Shown piece by piece: positions 50,301-64,000 of a stretch of 64,000 bases of DNA; the first letter of the stretch is position 1, and every line of letters starts with the position of its first letter. The translations under genes and the position numbers were made by a program. The DNA is taken from assembly GCA_019637265.1 (NCBI GenBank), contig JAHBVY010000001.1, forward strand, positions 1,736,001 through 1,800,000, in the 5' to 3' direction. Below the pieces are notes generated by a model that searched no databases, was not told the DNA's origin, and worked only from the letters and a program-made list of their open reading frames with translations. This stretch comes from Polyangiaceae bacterium (GTDB lineage: Bacteria; Myxococcota_A; Polyangia; Polyangiales; Polyangiaceae).

Positions 50301-53300
50301 TCCAGCGCATCCCCAACCCGCGCCCCTCACCCAGGCGGCGCCAAGCCCGACTCGCGCGAGCGCGTCCGCCTCCAAGCCCGCTCCAAGCTCGGCGTGCCGC
50401 TGCACCCCAGCGAAGGGAGCAGCGCCGTCTCAGGGCGCGTGCCCAGCGGCGCCGAGGTGCGCGTCCAGCGCTGGAGCGCCGACGAGCGCTGGCTCGAGAT
50501 CGAGGCGCCGTCCGGGGAGCGCGGCTGGATCACGGCGCGCTACCTGGCCGCGGGCCGCCCGCGCGAGGTAGTAGACAGTCTACCTGATGCTTCAATCTGG
50601 GCGTCCCCCGCCGCCTGCGAAGCGGCGGTCACCGCCGGCGATCGGCTCGCCAAGGAGCCGTCGCGGCTCCGCGTCGGCACCTGGAACCTGCGCTGGTTCC
50701 CCACCGGCGGCCCCGGCGGACGCCCAACGCACCTGAGCTGGCTCGGCTGCGCCCTCACTTGGCTCGGCGTCGACGTGCTCGGTGTCCAGGAGCTCACGCG
50801 CGGCGCCGAGTCGCGCGAAGGTCGAGAGCTGCTCGCCTCGCTGGATCGCCTCACGGGGGGCCGCTGGCGGCTCCGCTTGGACGATTGCCCCAGCGACGGG
50901 CGCCAGCGCGTCGGCGTGCTGTACGACGAGCGCCGCGCCCAGATAAGCCAAGTGGTGAGCGCGCCTCACTTGAATCCGCACGGAAATGCGTGCAAGGATC
51001 GCCTGCGCCCCGGCTTCACGGCGCGCGTGAAGGCCGCCTCGGGGCTCGACTTCGAGCTCACCGTGGTGCACCTCAAGTCGGGCACTGACGCTCGCTCCTA
51101 CGGCCTGCGCCGCGCGTCCCTCACGCGCCTCGGCGAGCTGTTCCAGAGCCGCACCCAGGCGCTGGGCGATCCAGACTTCGTGCTGCTCGGCGACCTGAAC
51201 AGCATGGGCTGCAGCGGCTGCGCGCCCAAAGTCAGTCACGCAGACGAACTAGGCGTGCTCACCCGGGAGCTCGCGCAGGCGGGCTTCACCCTCACGCCGG
51301 CCGCTTGCTCCCACTACTACCAGGGCGCGCCCTCCGCCCTCGATCACATCGCGACCCATCGCTCCATGCAGGAGGCGACGAGCCCACCCGTATCAGCCGG
51401 GGTGTGCCAGGTGGCGCGCTGCGGCGTGGGGCTGAAGGCGCCGGAGGTCGCCGCCTTCACCCAGCTGAGCGACCACTGTCCCACGCTGATTGATTTGGAT
51501 GGCCGCGACCTCGACTGAGCGCCGCTCGATGAGGCACCTCCGAGCCGCTCGCTCAGGGAAACCGGGTGGGCTCGCGGCGCCGCGCGGCGCGGTGCCGTCC
51601 AACCCACCCCTGCCCCCCAAAACCAGTGTGGGCGAGGCGCGCCGAGAGGGAGTCGAACCCTGAAAGACCCAAGCTTACCCGGTTGCGCGCCGCCGCGGCG
51701 AAGGCGCCGTAGCTCGCGGGGGACTCTCCATGGGGCACCGACGCCTCCGCTCAGCGTGGAAAATGACGACCTCGGGGGCGTCCAAACGATGGAGCCTCAG
51801 GGGTCAGGGTGGAGTCGCGCGCGTGACCGAGGGTAGACTTCCGCCCGTGTCGTCGCGCATCGTCTCCCGCTCCATCTGGGCCGTGGCCGGGGCGGCCCTC
51901 TCGGTGGCCTCCTGCAACATCTACACGGACGCCCTGCTCGAGCCCGATCCGCGCCTCGACGGCGGCGCGGGCAACGGCGGCAGCAGCGGCAACGCGGGCA
52001 GCGGCGGCACGGGAGCCGCTGGGGGCACCGACTGCGCGGCCGGAGCGTGCTGGTGGTCGACGACGACACCGGAGGGCTGCGCCGATCATCGCGCGCCCAC
52101 GCCCGCCGATCGCCCCGCGCCGACGGGCGGCGCTGACGTGCCCGTCTTCTACATCGCCATCGATCGCGTGTGGTTCGGTGAGTCGGCGCCCGTGAATCAC
52201 CCGAGCGGCGCCGACCCTTGGCAGTTCTTCGGTCTGAACCTCGACGGCACCTGCACCAACGCGCCGAACTGCGCCGACGCGCCGAAGAACGAGGTCGCCT
52301 GCCGCGCGGGGATTGGCGTGCCGCCTGACGGCTTCGGCTGCCGCGACAACATGTTCGCGCGGCTGCAACCCGTGGCAGCGCAGCACCCCAACCTGGGCCG
52401 CCCCTTCGGCATCACGGAGGACGCCTTCAACTGCGAGCTCCACCGCGGCAGCTTCAGCATCCTGATCAAGGTGAGCGGCTACAACGGCACCGAGGACGAC
52501 GACCAGGTGAGGCTCGATTTCTTCATGTCGCCCGGCCTGGATCGCACGCTGGACGATTGGTCCTGCCCCAGCAGCGACTGGGCGGCGCGGGCGCCCTGGC
52601 TCGCGAACTTCCCCTGGCGCGTCGACCAGACCATGCTGAGCGGCTCGGCACCATCAGGTGAGCTGCCCAGCTCCACGCTGAACGATCCCGACGCCTACGT
52701 GCGCGATGGCTACTTGGTGGGCGACTTGCCGAACGCGGCGCTGATGCGCTTCATCGCTGACAACGCCGACTCGGCGGGCTTCGCCATGTTGCTCGATGGC
52801 GGCGTGTTCGTCGCGCGGCCGAAGCTCGGCAACGACGGGCTGTGGACGGTGGAAGATGGCCTCTTGGCCGGATCTGTCACGCAGCAGAACATGCTGCTCG
52901 CCTTCAACCAAATGGGCCTGTGCGCGGGCGGCGCGCTGCCGGGCGGCGGCACCATCAGTCAGGCGGAGGCGAACCTGCTCTCCGATTATCTACGTGGAAA
53001 TATGGACATGCTGAGGGCGCGCGGCAAGAACCCGAGCACTCCCTGCGATTCGATGAGCGTCGGCATCGCCTTCACCGGGCGACAGGCGATGCCAGGGCCC
53101 GGCGTGGAGGTGTCCACCCTGGTGGAGTGCCCGAACGGCGGAACGCCGAGCAGGATCGATTGAGGCGCTGACATGACGCGCCGTGAGCTGGCGGGCGGCG
53201 CCGTGAGCTCGACTGACTGAACCACGCGATCTCCGAGCGATGACGCCACCGCGAGCCTATCTAACCATACCGTAAGCCTGATTGACTGGTGGGAGCATGG

Positions 53301-56300
53301 CCAAGAGCTACTGGTTACTGAAGAGCGAGCCCGACGCTTACTCCTATGCGGACCTGGTGAAGGCCGGGCGCGGCAGCTGGGACGGCGTGCGCAACTTCGA
53401 GGCGCGCAACAACCTGCGCGCGATGCGGGCCCATGACCTCGGGCTGTTTTACCATTCGGTCAAGGAGCGCAGCGTGGTCGGCGTGATGAAGATCACGCGC
53501 GAGGCCTACCCGGACCCCACCGCCACCGAAGGCGACTGGTCGATGGTTGACGTGGAGCCCGTCGTCCCCTTCGAGGTGCCGGTCACCCTCAGTCAGCTGA
53601 AGGCCGACCCCGCGTTCTCGGAGCTGCTCTTGATCCGGCGCAGCCGCCTCAGCGTGGTGCCGGTCACCGCGGAGCACTTCCGCGCCATCCTGAAGCTGGG
53701 TGACACGCGCCTCCCCCGCGGCGTTTGACCACACAGCTGACCGGCGAGGTGACGGAGGCGAGCGGCGCCGCGCGCCAACGCGACACGCGAGGCGTCTGGC
53801 GATGGGCAAGCAGCGCCGAGCGGTGTGGCGCGGCTAGCGCTTTACTCCTTCGGGCGGCGTTGCTAGCGAGGGGCCATGAGTGATCGCCAAGAGCTGAAGG
53901 CCGACGTCCTGCGGGCCGAGCGTGACGCGCTGAAGGAGTCGCTCAAGGCCATCGAGGTCGAGCAGCGCAAGCTGGACGCCGAGCTGAAGGCCGTGCGCCA
54001 GCGCGAGCTCCGCGCCAAGCGTCAGATCGAAGCGCTCAACACGCTGATCGAGCTCAGTGACGAGCCCACCGACGCGCCGAGTGAGTGAGCCGCTCCGCTC
54101 CGCGTGGTCCCTCGCTGCGCGGCGTCACGCGGCGAGCCAGTGAGGCATCGTTCCCACGGCGCCGCAAAACAGTACGTCACGCTGACCGTCAGCGAGCACC
54201 CGGCGCCTCGTAGCGCCGAGGAGCATTCATGCAGGCACAAACCCTGACTTGTCCCCACTGCGGCGCGCCGTTGCCGCTCCAGGCCACGCAGCAGATCGCG
54301 CTGTGCGCCTACTGCAATACCAGCGTGCGCGTCGTGGCCGATCCCGCGGCGCCTGGCCCGGTGAGGCTCGCCGCCGACCAGGTGCCGCACGCCATCGTCG
54401 AGCAGGTGAAGCAGCTCGTCGTCGCCGGGCGCCAGGATGAGGCCATCGCGCTCTACGCAGAGCACGCCGCGGTGACGCAGGCCGAGGCCTCAGAGGCGGT
54501 GAAGCAGCTCATCACGCCGCTCTTGTTCCGACTCACGCGCCGCATGCCGATGCAATGGGGCGCGATGCTGATCGTCTTCTTGCTGATCAGCGGGTTGCTC
54601 GCGGGCGCTGGGTGGGCTGCGCTGCGAGCCGTTCAGGGCGAGCTAGGGCTCGCCTTGCTGGCGCTCGCGTGCCTCGCGGCGGCGGTGCTGCTCGTTCGCT
54701 TCATCGCGCCGCACCTCGTCTCTGCCTTGGTCTACAACTTCGGCGCCGAGGGGCGCGCGCGGTTCGTCAAGGTGGCTGTCCTCAAGGTGGACTACGTGAA
54801 GGGGGGCACGCTGGTGCTGGCCCTGGTGGACGTCACCCCAGCCGCTGGCGGCGCGTCGTTTCGCGACGAGGAGGCGTGGCTCGTCCGCAGTGAGTCGATG
54901 CCCAAGGTCGCGGTGGGGAACATCATCCGCGTGCGCTTCGATCGCGGCAAAGACCCACGCGTCTTCCCCATTTCACCGATCGAGGTCGTCGGGCGCGGCT
55001 GAGCGGCGGCGCCAAGCGCTCGGTTCAAGGACGCATCGAAGGCGACTTGAAAGCGCGCGACAAAAAAGCAGAAGCGACCCGGTCACCCGGATCGCTTCTG
55101 GGAAGTGCGCTGGTCGGTGGGGGGCAATCAAGCCCCTCCGGCGTGCGTTCAACGCCTTCATCGACCTCCACGACGCGCTCGCGACGCGCCGTGACACACG
55201 ACGGCTTCATGCAGGTTCTCTCCTCTGCCTCCGCGCAGTTCGCGCTGGCGGGGCAAGACTCGAGCGGGCGCGCTGACAGCCCTCAGGACTGACGAACCCT
55301 GATGACCCTTCCGGGACACACCAAGGACACTCGACCCACCGCTTGGTGGGCCAAGCGGCAACCCCCGAGGGGGAGCGGGTGAGCTCGCGCGCCGAGCTTT
55401 GGCGGAGGTTCGATGGCTAGTCCCCAAGGTGTGCTTAGCCGAGAAAAACCGTGGCTCGGCCTCCTTCCCACGCGAAGCGTGGGCAAGAACCCACCCCGCC
55501 CCAGAGCTGTGAGAACACAAACCCTGACAGCGTGGCTCACCACCGTAAAAAACGGCCGTCACACACGGCGTGACGCCTGCACCGACTTCGTCGTGACTGC
55601 GAGGCCCCCTTTGAAAGGCCCCGAAGGGCGCTGCGTCGACTGTCGTCGGCGCCGCACCAGCGCGCTCTACGAGGAGGGCCGCTCGTTGCCGAGCAAACCG
55701 AACCCTCGAGGAGGCGCGCCCTGACTCGGCTTCATGGCCGAAGGCCACGAACAGTGACCAAGACCACGAGCAGCGGCCTAAGACCACCGCCACCACCAAA
55801 CCAGCTGACACGACGCGGGGTGCTACCCTTTCCGCGCGGTAACACTCCGCTGGGAGCAGCCGCAGGCCGAAGCCCGCTTGCCGTCACCCGAAGCCGGCGG
55901 CACTTGCCACCGGACAGCAGACCCCCTGCGCCCCGATCTCGGCGTAGCCTGCTCCTTGATAGGAGTGCTCCTTGGGAGCGCTACGCGTCATCGATGAAGG
56001 CTGAGGGAGCCTGACACCACTTAACCCCTTCCGCTGATGCGCTCAGGTGAGCGCGGGCGCCGCGCTGCCGTTCCCAGCAGCTCACTCGCCCACGGGCGCC
56101 CTGGTATCAGCGTCGCACAGCGGCGACGCCGGCGAACCCGAGCAGACCCCGTTCGTCACCGAACCTGACCTACTCTGTACTCCTTTTGAAGGAGTGCTCC
56201 TTTGAAGGAGCGCTCCTTTGAGGGAGCCGCACCCAAGACGACCCAACACCTAGACCCTACGGGCAGCTCACACCACCGGCTCTACCCGGCTGTGCGAGCT

Positions 56301-59300
56301 CCTCTCCAGTGACCTCTCGGCCCGGTGACGCTTACGCCAAGGTGAAACACCTGGGCGCATCGCAGCGCGGTGACCGAGCCTTGTTCAGACGTCGACCGCC
56401 GCTCCCACCAGGCTCCTTGCGGAGCCGTTGGGCCCTAACGAAGGGCCCTCCTGACGGAGGGCTCTGCGCGTCACCACCGATGGCCAGCCAGAGGCTTGAC
56501 CCGCGGGTTGGAGCACCGCCCGTGAGCCCTGGTTTAGAGGGACCCACGAGACGCGCTCCAGCGCATCTATTCCTGTATCGAAACACCTGAGCCCACTCGC
56601 CAAGCGAGCAGCCCAGACCCAGGCGGGAATCGGCGTTCAAACCGACTCCTGCCCAGCGCACCCGTTCATGCCTCTCTCCACCGAGCGCCACACGCCGCGT
56701 AGGTTCTCTACGCGCGCCTGCGCCCGACTTCACTCGGCACTAGACCCACCCTGCCGCAAGCTCACGCTAGCGACCGAGCCGACCCAAGATGCGTTCGACC
56801 AGTCATTGCAACCTGCATGTCAAAGACGCGCACCCGCGCTCCCAGACTCGTGACCCACGGCCCGCCTCGCCCCTCACGGGACGCCACGCGCCGCAGGCAG
56901 AGCAGCTGGTTCACGCCAGCTGCCCGGCTTCCGCCTCGCCGCCTTGCGCCACTCGGGGCGTTGTCTTCCCCGGTGGAGCCACCGCGGCCAGCGCCCCTTG
57001 GCAGTTGCCAAAGGCGGTGACCCGATGATGAAGCGACGAGCTTCTGAGGTTCCCAAGACGCCTGGCGCAGCGTGCACCGAAGCACGACACCGCACCGAAA
57101 CACCCGTCACCCTGAGCTCCCTGTGAGGCGCTTTTCGACGCCTCTGCTCGTCCGCCTTTGCAAGCGGTCCGCCTTTGCAAGCGGTGAAGCTCCGCCGGCG
57201 GCTGAGCTTACAGGGCGGCTGAGCTTACAGGGAGGATCCAGAGCCGAAGGGGGGCCGGACCGCGACGCGTGACCGACGCGGCCGTGAAGCCCCCCGAGGG
57301 ATCCTCGTTGCCTCGAGTGAGCAGGCGCCGCCTAAGGCGCGCGCTCACCACTCGAGACCTTGCCACTTGTCATGGGAGACACGAGCACCACCACGAACAC
57401 CCGAAGACCACTCAGCCTGCTGCTGCCCGACGAAACCGCCCGAGCCGTAGCTCGGGCACACCGTGCCGCTTGGGCTGGCTGCGCGAAGCGACCACGACGC
57501 AACGAATTGCACCGCGGTGCTGCGACACAGCACGTGGCCACCAACAGTGAGTGTGCCTGACCCAGTGCCCATCGACACCGACCACGCACCCGCTGGCGGC
57601 CGGTGACGTTCGACCCAGCGTGCTCCCGGTAGGACACACCGCCGACTCGCCCATCACCGAAGGCCCCTTCGTCACGAAACCCGAGCCGCTGTGCGTTAGA
57701 GACACCCAGCGACGCCGAGCCCGTCAAGGCCCACCCGAAACCGCCCGCTCGCGAAAGCTGACGAACCCGGAGGAGCCAGAGCCCCATCGACCACCCGCGG
57801 ACCAGCTCGCGCTGGCTCGACCCAGGCCTGACGCGGCAAGCCTGGTGTCAACACCCTGTTTGACCCCGCCCGATGAGAGCTCTTGAACGCTCCCTCACCG
57901 CGCGAGGACCGGGCTCAGCAAGCTGTGCCCGAGGTGCCCCGAGTGACCTCTACCTTCGAGATGCCCGCGGCCCGAATGGCCCGCGAACTTCCAGACCTGT
58001 TTATGAACCCAAGCCACCACTTATGCAAGCTCAAAAAACGCGAATCGACAGCTACCAAGTTATCCATGAGTTATCCACAGGTGATCATATCCATATGGAT
58101 AATGATCCTCCTGCGCAACCCAGTCGCTGGGTTCGGACGGCACACGAGAACAGCATTGGAACAGCGCATGGGAGACGGCGCGGACAGCGTGAGTCCCCGC
58201 AAGCGCCGCGCTGATGCGCCTTGGGTGAAGCTCACCAGCTTCACGAAAAAGGACGCACACCGCAACCAGATCCGCGCCCAACTCGCAACTTATCCACAGC
58301 TGCTCTGAGTTATCCACAGTGCCAAGTCCACGGCGCGAAGTGATCCACAGCGCAAGATCCCCAGGATTTCGCGCCCATCGCTGGCGACGCCTGGCGCTTG
58401 AATCGCAGGCTCGATGTTCGCGCCTGCCTCGATTGTCGCGGACGCTGGCTCGCCGACACCTCGCTGAAGCAGCGCACGGCTGTGCCCACAACGGGTGGAG
58501 CAGGGCTCGCGCGTCTCGGCCCCTCAGTCCCTCGCGAACTGCGTCGCGAGATCCAGGCGCAGCCCACCTTGGAGCTCGAAGTAGCCAACGCCGCGCCGCA
58601 CGCCGTCGCTGGTTGGCCTGGGTGGCTCGAAGCCAATGGACCTTGTAGCTGACGGATCGTCGGTGTCCTCATCCGGCGCGCCCTGGCTGAGCGTCGCCTT
58701 CAGCGTCACGCGTTGCACGCCGCCCAGCGTGCCTTCCGCCGACTCACGCAGCGCGAACTGGCCCTTGCCCAGGAAGCGCACCGCGCGCTCCACCAAGCCT
58801 TGGAGTAGCGCGTCGCTCCCGGGCGCGAAGGTCACCTCCGTGATGGCTCCGGTGTCGCTCACCGTGATCGTGAACTGAATTTCCCCAAGGGAACCCGGGG
58901 CGCGCTGGGTGAAGCGCGCGTCACCCACGGCGGCGCGCGGGAGCACTCGGGTGAGCGCGGTGGGGAGCTGACGAACGCCGCGCGGGAGCCCGGCGGCGCC
59001 CGGCGTGCCCGACGCGGCCGGCGCGCCCGTGGTCTCGCCATCTGACGACCCGGGGGAGCCGCTCGAAGCGCTTGGCGCAGACGCCGCGGACGCCCGCCGA
59101 GAGCCACGCCGCGCCTCTCGACGCGCTTCGTCTCGCGCCGTCCGGCGCGCTTCATCCGGGCGCCACGCGCGACGCTCGGCGCGACGCCGAGGACCTCGGT
59201 GACCTCGCCACGCGCGATCGGGGCGGCCCGCGAAGCGGTCGCCAGGCGGACGCTCCTGCTCGGTGGGCTCCAGGGGGTTTGGCAGGGCCCTGGGCGGCGG

Positions 59301-62300
59301 TAAGGCGAGCGGCGCCGGAGCCGGCCGAGCGGGCGGCGGCCGATCAACGGTCACCTCACGGGGCGCGGCCGGCGGCTTCGTGGCTGGGATCGGATCTCGA
59401 CCCGTGGGATCCTCAGCGGGTGGCTCGGCGGACGGATCGGTCACGTGCTCTGACGTCTCAGCGCCGTCACCCGATGTCGCAACCACGTCCCCCAACGCGA
59501 CGTCGAAGGTGTCTCCCGCCCACACGTCGGGTGGCGGCGGAGGCTCAGCCACCGAGGGCGCGACCAGCAGCACCACCGGCGCCATCGCCAGCGCATGCAG
59601 CGCCACGGAGGCGCCCAGCGCACCGAGCAGCTTGCCCCAGCGCGGACGCCCAGGAACCTCGGCGCCGCTCCCTCGCACCGAGCGCACCGCAGCCGGCGGC
59701 TCAGACCCGCCCGGCTCAGGCGCGGCCGACCGCCCCCGATGGGGTGTATCCGTGGGCTGGGGCGTCGGTTCGTGCGGCATGAGGAGCTTCGACACGGGGC
59801 TGGGCCCGGAGGTTCCTCCCCGGCGGTGCCGGAGCGCGCTGGTACGCCCTGAGCCTAGCACGCCGCACCTGAGCGGCCCCGTTCGGGGAATCGCGGCGCT
59901 AGGCAGCGGCGTTCGTAGGACTCCGTGGCTACCAACCCCCAAAAACAAACGCCCCGAGCTCGCCGCTGGCACCGCGTGGCGACCTGCTCGCAGCCGGCGC
60001 CCGCACGTGGCGGCTCGGCGACCCGCGCAGGGCGCCTGCCGTCCCCGCGATCGAACCGTTGGCTGACCAAGCTCGCTTGGCTGCTGGTGACGTCGCTCAC
60101 CGCTGGGACGCTCCTGGGTTGCTCCGAGGACCACTCGGCATCGATGGGGAGCGCGGGAGCGACTCAGGCTCCGCCCGTTCTCCCTTCAGCACGCTCAGCG
60201 TCGAGCGTCGCTTCGCCAGAGGATCCGAGCGCCGCGCTGGGGGACACTCGGGGAGGCGAGCATGACGAACCATCCGCTGAGCAGCGCGCTCTGTTCAGCG
60301 CCCTGTTCAGCGCTCGGTTCGCTCAGCTGTCTGAGCCGGATCGCAGCTTCTTCAGCGACAACTACGTCTCCAACGAGACCTCCTACCTTCAAGTAGCGGC
60401 CCAGCTCGCTCGAGGGCGCCCGGGCGGCGCGTACCTGGGGGTGGGGCCCGAGCAGAACTTCAGCTACATCGCCAAGGCCCGCCCCGAGCGCGCGTACATC
60501 CTCGATATTCGACGTGGGAACGCGCTGCTCCACCTGCTCTACAAGGCCATCTTCGCGGAGTCGCCGGGGCGGCTGACCTTCCTGGCGCGCCTGATGGGGC
60601 ACGACGGCGCGCTCGAAGCAGCAGGGCGAAAGGCGCCGAGCGCCGAGCACCCCGAGGGGGTCGCTCAGGTGATCGCGCGCTTGCCGGAGGGGCGACCGGC
60701 GCCCGATGAGGCGGCGCGCGTCCACGCGCGCTTGGCGCGGCACATCGAGGCGTTGGGGGTGAAGCTCAGCGAGGCTGACCGAGAGACCCTGTGGCGCGCT
60801 CACCAGGCCTTCATCGACGCCGGGCTGGGGCTCCGCTTCACGCTGCATGAGGAGAACGGCCGCAGCTACCCGAGCCTCGAGGAGCTGCTCTCGGCGCGAC
60901 ATCAAGGTCAGGGTTCCTTCCTTGAAACCGCGGAGGACTACGCGTTCGTGAAGGCGCTCCAGGACAGCCACCGCGTCATCCCGGTCGTCGGTGACTTCGC
61001 GGGAGAGCACGCGCTACGCCAGATCGCCGCCGAGCTTCGCCGCGACGCGCTCCCCGTGCGCGTGTTCTACACCTCGAACGTCGAGCAGTACCTCGCCGAG
61101 CCCGCCACTTGGGCGCGCTGGGTGGCGAACCTGAAGGCGCTGCCGACCGAGCCTGACAGCGTCTTCGTCCGCGCCTACCTGGACCAGGGCCGGCGGCACC
61201 CGGCGCAGCTGCCGGGACACCGCACCGCGACGCTGCTCCAGCGCTTCGAGGCCTTCCACGCGCGCCAAGCGACGCGCGGCTACCGCAGCTTCTGGGAGTT
61301 AGTCAGTGATACAGACGATAGCCCGTGACATCGACCGCGTTGGGGTTTTGGGTTGGACGAGAGGCACCAAGCGGACGATCGAAGGACGCCACGCGACTGC
61401 CGCGACCTCCGGTCACTAGTCAGGGCGCAGTACGCTGCGCTCGCAGCGCGGCGAAGCGCTCAGTGCACCGCTTGCGGCTGCTCGTCGAGCGGCGGCTCCG
61501 AGCGCCCGGGGCCGAGCAGCTCAAGCAGCTCCGCGCGCTCCACCGTCTCGTGCTCGAGCAGCGCCGCCACCAGGGCGTCGAACGCCTCTCGATTCTCGCC
61601 GATCAGCGCCTCCGCCTCACGCTCCGCGCCGCTGATGAGCTCGCGGATCTCCTGCTCTATCAGGTGCACGGTGGCGTCGCTGGTGCCGCTCTCGGTGGCC
61701 ATCCGCTGCCCCAAGAAGGGGTGATCGCTCTTGTGGTCGTGATACACGGGGCCCACCGCGTCGCTCATCCCGTAGTTTGCCACCATGCGGTAAGCGGTGT
61801 CCGTCGCCTTCTGGAGGTCGTTCGCGGCGCCGCTCGACACCTCGTGCAACACCACGCGCTCCGCGGCGTAGCCACCGAGCATCACCCGCAGCCTGGCGAT
61901 CAGCTCCGAGCGCAGCATCAGATGCCGGTCGGGCATCGGCGAGCTCTGGGTGACCCCGAGCGCCATGCCGCGCGGGATGATGGTCACGCGGTGCACGGCG
62001 TCCGCGCCGCGGCTCAAGTGCGCCACCAGCGCGTGCCCCGACTCGTGGATCGCCACGCGACGCTTCTCGTCAGGGAGCAAGACCGCCTCGCTCGGGTTGC
62101 CGAGGATGATCTTGTCGAAGGCCTGGTTGAAGTCGTCCATGGTGAGCTCATTGCCACCACGACGCGCCGCCATCAGCGCAGCTTCGTTGCACAGGTTCGC
62201 GAGATCCGCCCCGGAGAAGCCAGGCGTGTTCTGCGCCACCAGGTTGAGGTCCACGTCGCTCGCCAGCGGCTTGGTGCGGGTGTGCACCCCCAGGATGGCA

Positions 62301-64000
62301 GCGCGCGCGCGGAGCTCCGGGCGATCCACCACCACGCGCCGATCGAAGCGCCCGGGGCGTAAGAGCGCCGGGTCCAAGACGTCCGGGCGGTTGGTGGCGG
62401 CGATCACGATCGTGAGGTCGTTACGCGAGAAGCCGTCCATCTCGCTGAGCATCTGGTTCAGGGTCTGCTCGCGCTCGTCGTGCCCACCCCCGAGCCCCGC
62501 GCCACGCGCGCGGCCCACCGCGTCGATCTCGTCGATGAACACGATCGCCGGGGCGACCTTCTTCGCCTCCTCGAACAGCTCGCGGACCCGCGCCGCGCCG
62601 ACGCCGACGAACATCTCGATGAACTCGGAGCCGTTGATGGAGAAGAACGGCACCCCCGCCTCCCCCGCCACCGCGCGCGCGATCAGCGTCTTCCCGGTGC
62701 CGGGCGGCCCCACCAGGAGCACGCCGCGCGGGATCTTGCCGCCCAAGCGCTGGTAACGCTCCGGCTCCTTGAGGAAGGAGACGACCTCTTGCAAGTCCGT
62801 CTTGGCGCCGGTGGCGCCGGCCACGTCAGCGAAGGTGACCTTGAGATCTGTTTCCTGGTTGAAACGCTTGCTGCGGCCCTTGACCAGCCCGCCGAAGGGC
62901 CCGCCCTGCGACAGCATGCGCGACGTGCGGCGCCCCATCCACACGAAGATCCCGATGATGATGGCGATGGGGAGCAGCTGCAGCACGAGCTGCATCAGCA
63001 TGTTCGGGTCGGCGGAGACCACCTCCACCTCCACCTTCTGACGCCGCAGCTCCGGCAGCAGCTCCTGATCTTCCTGCGTCGGTAGGATGGTGGTGAACAC
63101 CTTCCCCGACTCCCCGTCGGCCCCCGCCTTGAAGCGGCCCTTCACGCGGTCCCCCTGGAGGGTGACCTGCTCCACCTTGCCCTGCGTCAACTGCTCATAA
63201 AACTGGGTGTAGGGGATGGCCGGCCCCTTGCTGCCCATGTTCGAGAGGTTGTTGTAACCCCAGAACACCGCGAACAGCACGGTGAGCAGAATCATCAAGC
63301 CCCACGGCTGAGGCTTCTGAGGAGCCCCTGGCGGAGCCGGCGGCCCGCCAGGGACGCTGGGGCGGGGCTGTGTCTGGGGTTGGGACATGAGGTTCTGCGA
63401 ATGTGGGCCGCGGACAGAGGTTGGCAAGCTGGCGATGGGGTTTGGCGAGCGGCGACGCCAGCGCGCCGCTCATACTACCTAGCCGGTTTCACCGGGGTGG
63501 CAACGCCCATGAGCACCGCGAGCACCACCTGAGGTTTGGAGACGACAGGCCCTGTCGCTGGTGTCCTCCAGGCGGGGACCACGAAGCCGGGCGGGCGCCG
63601 TCACACTCCGCGAATTCGCCTGAATTTTGGCTCGCTCTGCGATCGTCAGGGCCCCCTTCCGCAGTTGGGGCCGCTTCTTGCAGTGCTCGCGAGCGTCGCC
63701 CAGCGAAGCCGCGGGCGCCCACATCCATAAGCAACCTCCCCCCAGCTTCGAGCGACCGCGAGCAAGCGAGCCGAGGGCACCCTGCTGATTGCAGCGCCCT
63801 ACCCTCGGCCACGCCTCGCGCCGCTCCCAGTCAGAACCTTGGAGTCCATCAAAATCATGCTGAACCTGCTTCGTAAAACCTCCGTCGCCGTCATCCTCTC
63901 GGTCGCCACCCTCGCCGCTGGCTGTGGTGGGCTCTCGTACGAGGTGAAGGGCAAACCACCGGCGACCGGCGCCATCGCGCGCATCGACGGCAAGACTCAG

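Overview
The window is about 70% G+C and looks like a chromosomal segment of a large-genome predatory or social myxobacterium (phylum Myxococcota, probably Polyangia). This rests on gene content seen directly: a membrane-anchored Ser/Thr kinase, a FrzE-like CheA-receiver hybrid, many lipoproteins with Gly/Ser-rich linkers, a choice-of-anchor-type protein with a Ca-binding-like repeat, PDZ, TonB and FadL-type envelope proteins, and frequent ATGA/GTGA start-stop overlaps. No 16S gene is present, so placement below phylum is inference.

Layout. 0-3 kb: end of a beta-class DNA methyltransferase converging on acetoacetyl-CoA synthetase. 3-9 kb: membrane protein, ferritin-like lipoprotein, an AAA+/Fis regulator without the sigma54-contact loop, a universal stress protein, tRNA-Thr(CGU) and small accessory ORFs. 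8.8-13.2 kb: argJ, a PDZ lipoprotein and a CheA hybrid kinase. 13.4-21 kb: core metabolism, namely metK with a histone-H1-like tail, glnB-glnA, pfkA and a PLP desulfhydrase/deaminase, plus a 53-bp tandem repeat that supplies the end of pfkA. 21-29.5 kb: Ser/Thr kinase, GNAT, AI-2E-type permease and two overlapping histidine kinases. 29.5-45.8 kb: envelope genes (coiled-coil surface protein, outer-membrane barrel, lipoproteins, two paralogous L,D-transpeptidases, FadL-type channel) with ruvB and a Nudix hydrolase among them. 45.9-50.1 kb: a B12/siderophore-type ABC importer operon and an unusual enoyl-CoA hydratase fusion. 50-55 kb: nuclease/phosphatase-like lipoprotein, EVE-domain protein and small proteins. 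58.5-64 kb: TonB-like protein, LIC_10091-like lipoprotein, ftsH and the start of a lipoprotein.

The most remarkable part is 55.0-58.4 kb, which has no convincing protein gene. From 55.06 to about 57.86 kb it is packed with more than 25 short near-perfect hairpins. Several carry GNRA or YNMG tetraloops when read on the minus strand, and the block ends in a textbook intrinsic terminator on that strand, so I propose a very large structured noncoding RNA. Immediately beyond it, at 58.06-58.35 kb, lies a cluster of DnaA boxes (three perfect TTATCCACA plus near-matches and a 14-bp palindrome) beside an A/T-rich stretch, a good candidate for a replication origin although dnaA is not nearby.

A second window-wide signal is a short dispersed motif, roughly TTTTGGGGGTTGGACGGCACCGC, found in about 16 full or partial copies, mostly just downstream of genes but also inside or at the start of coding sequences.
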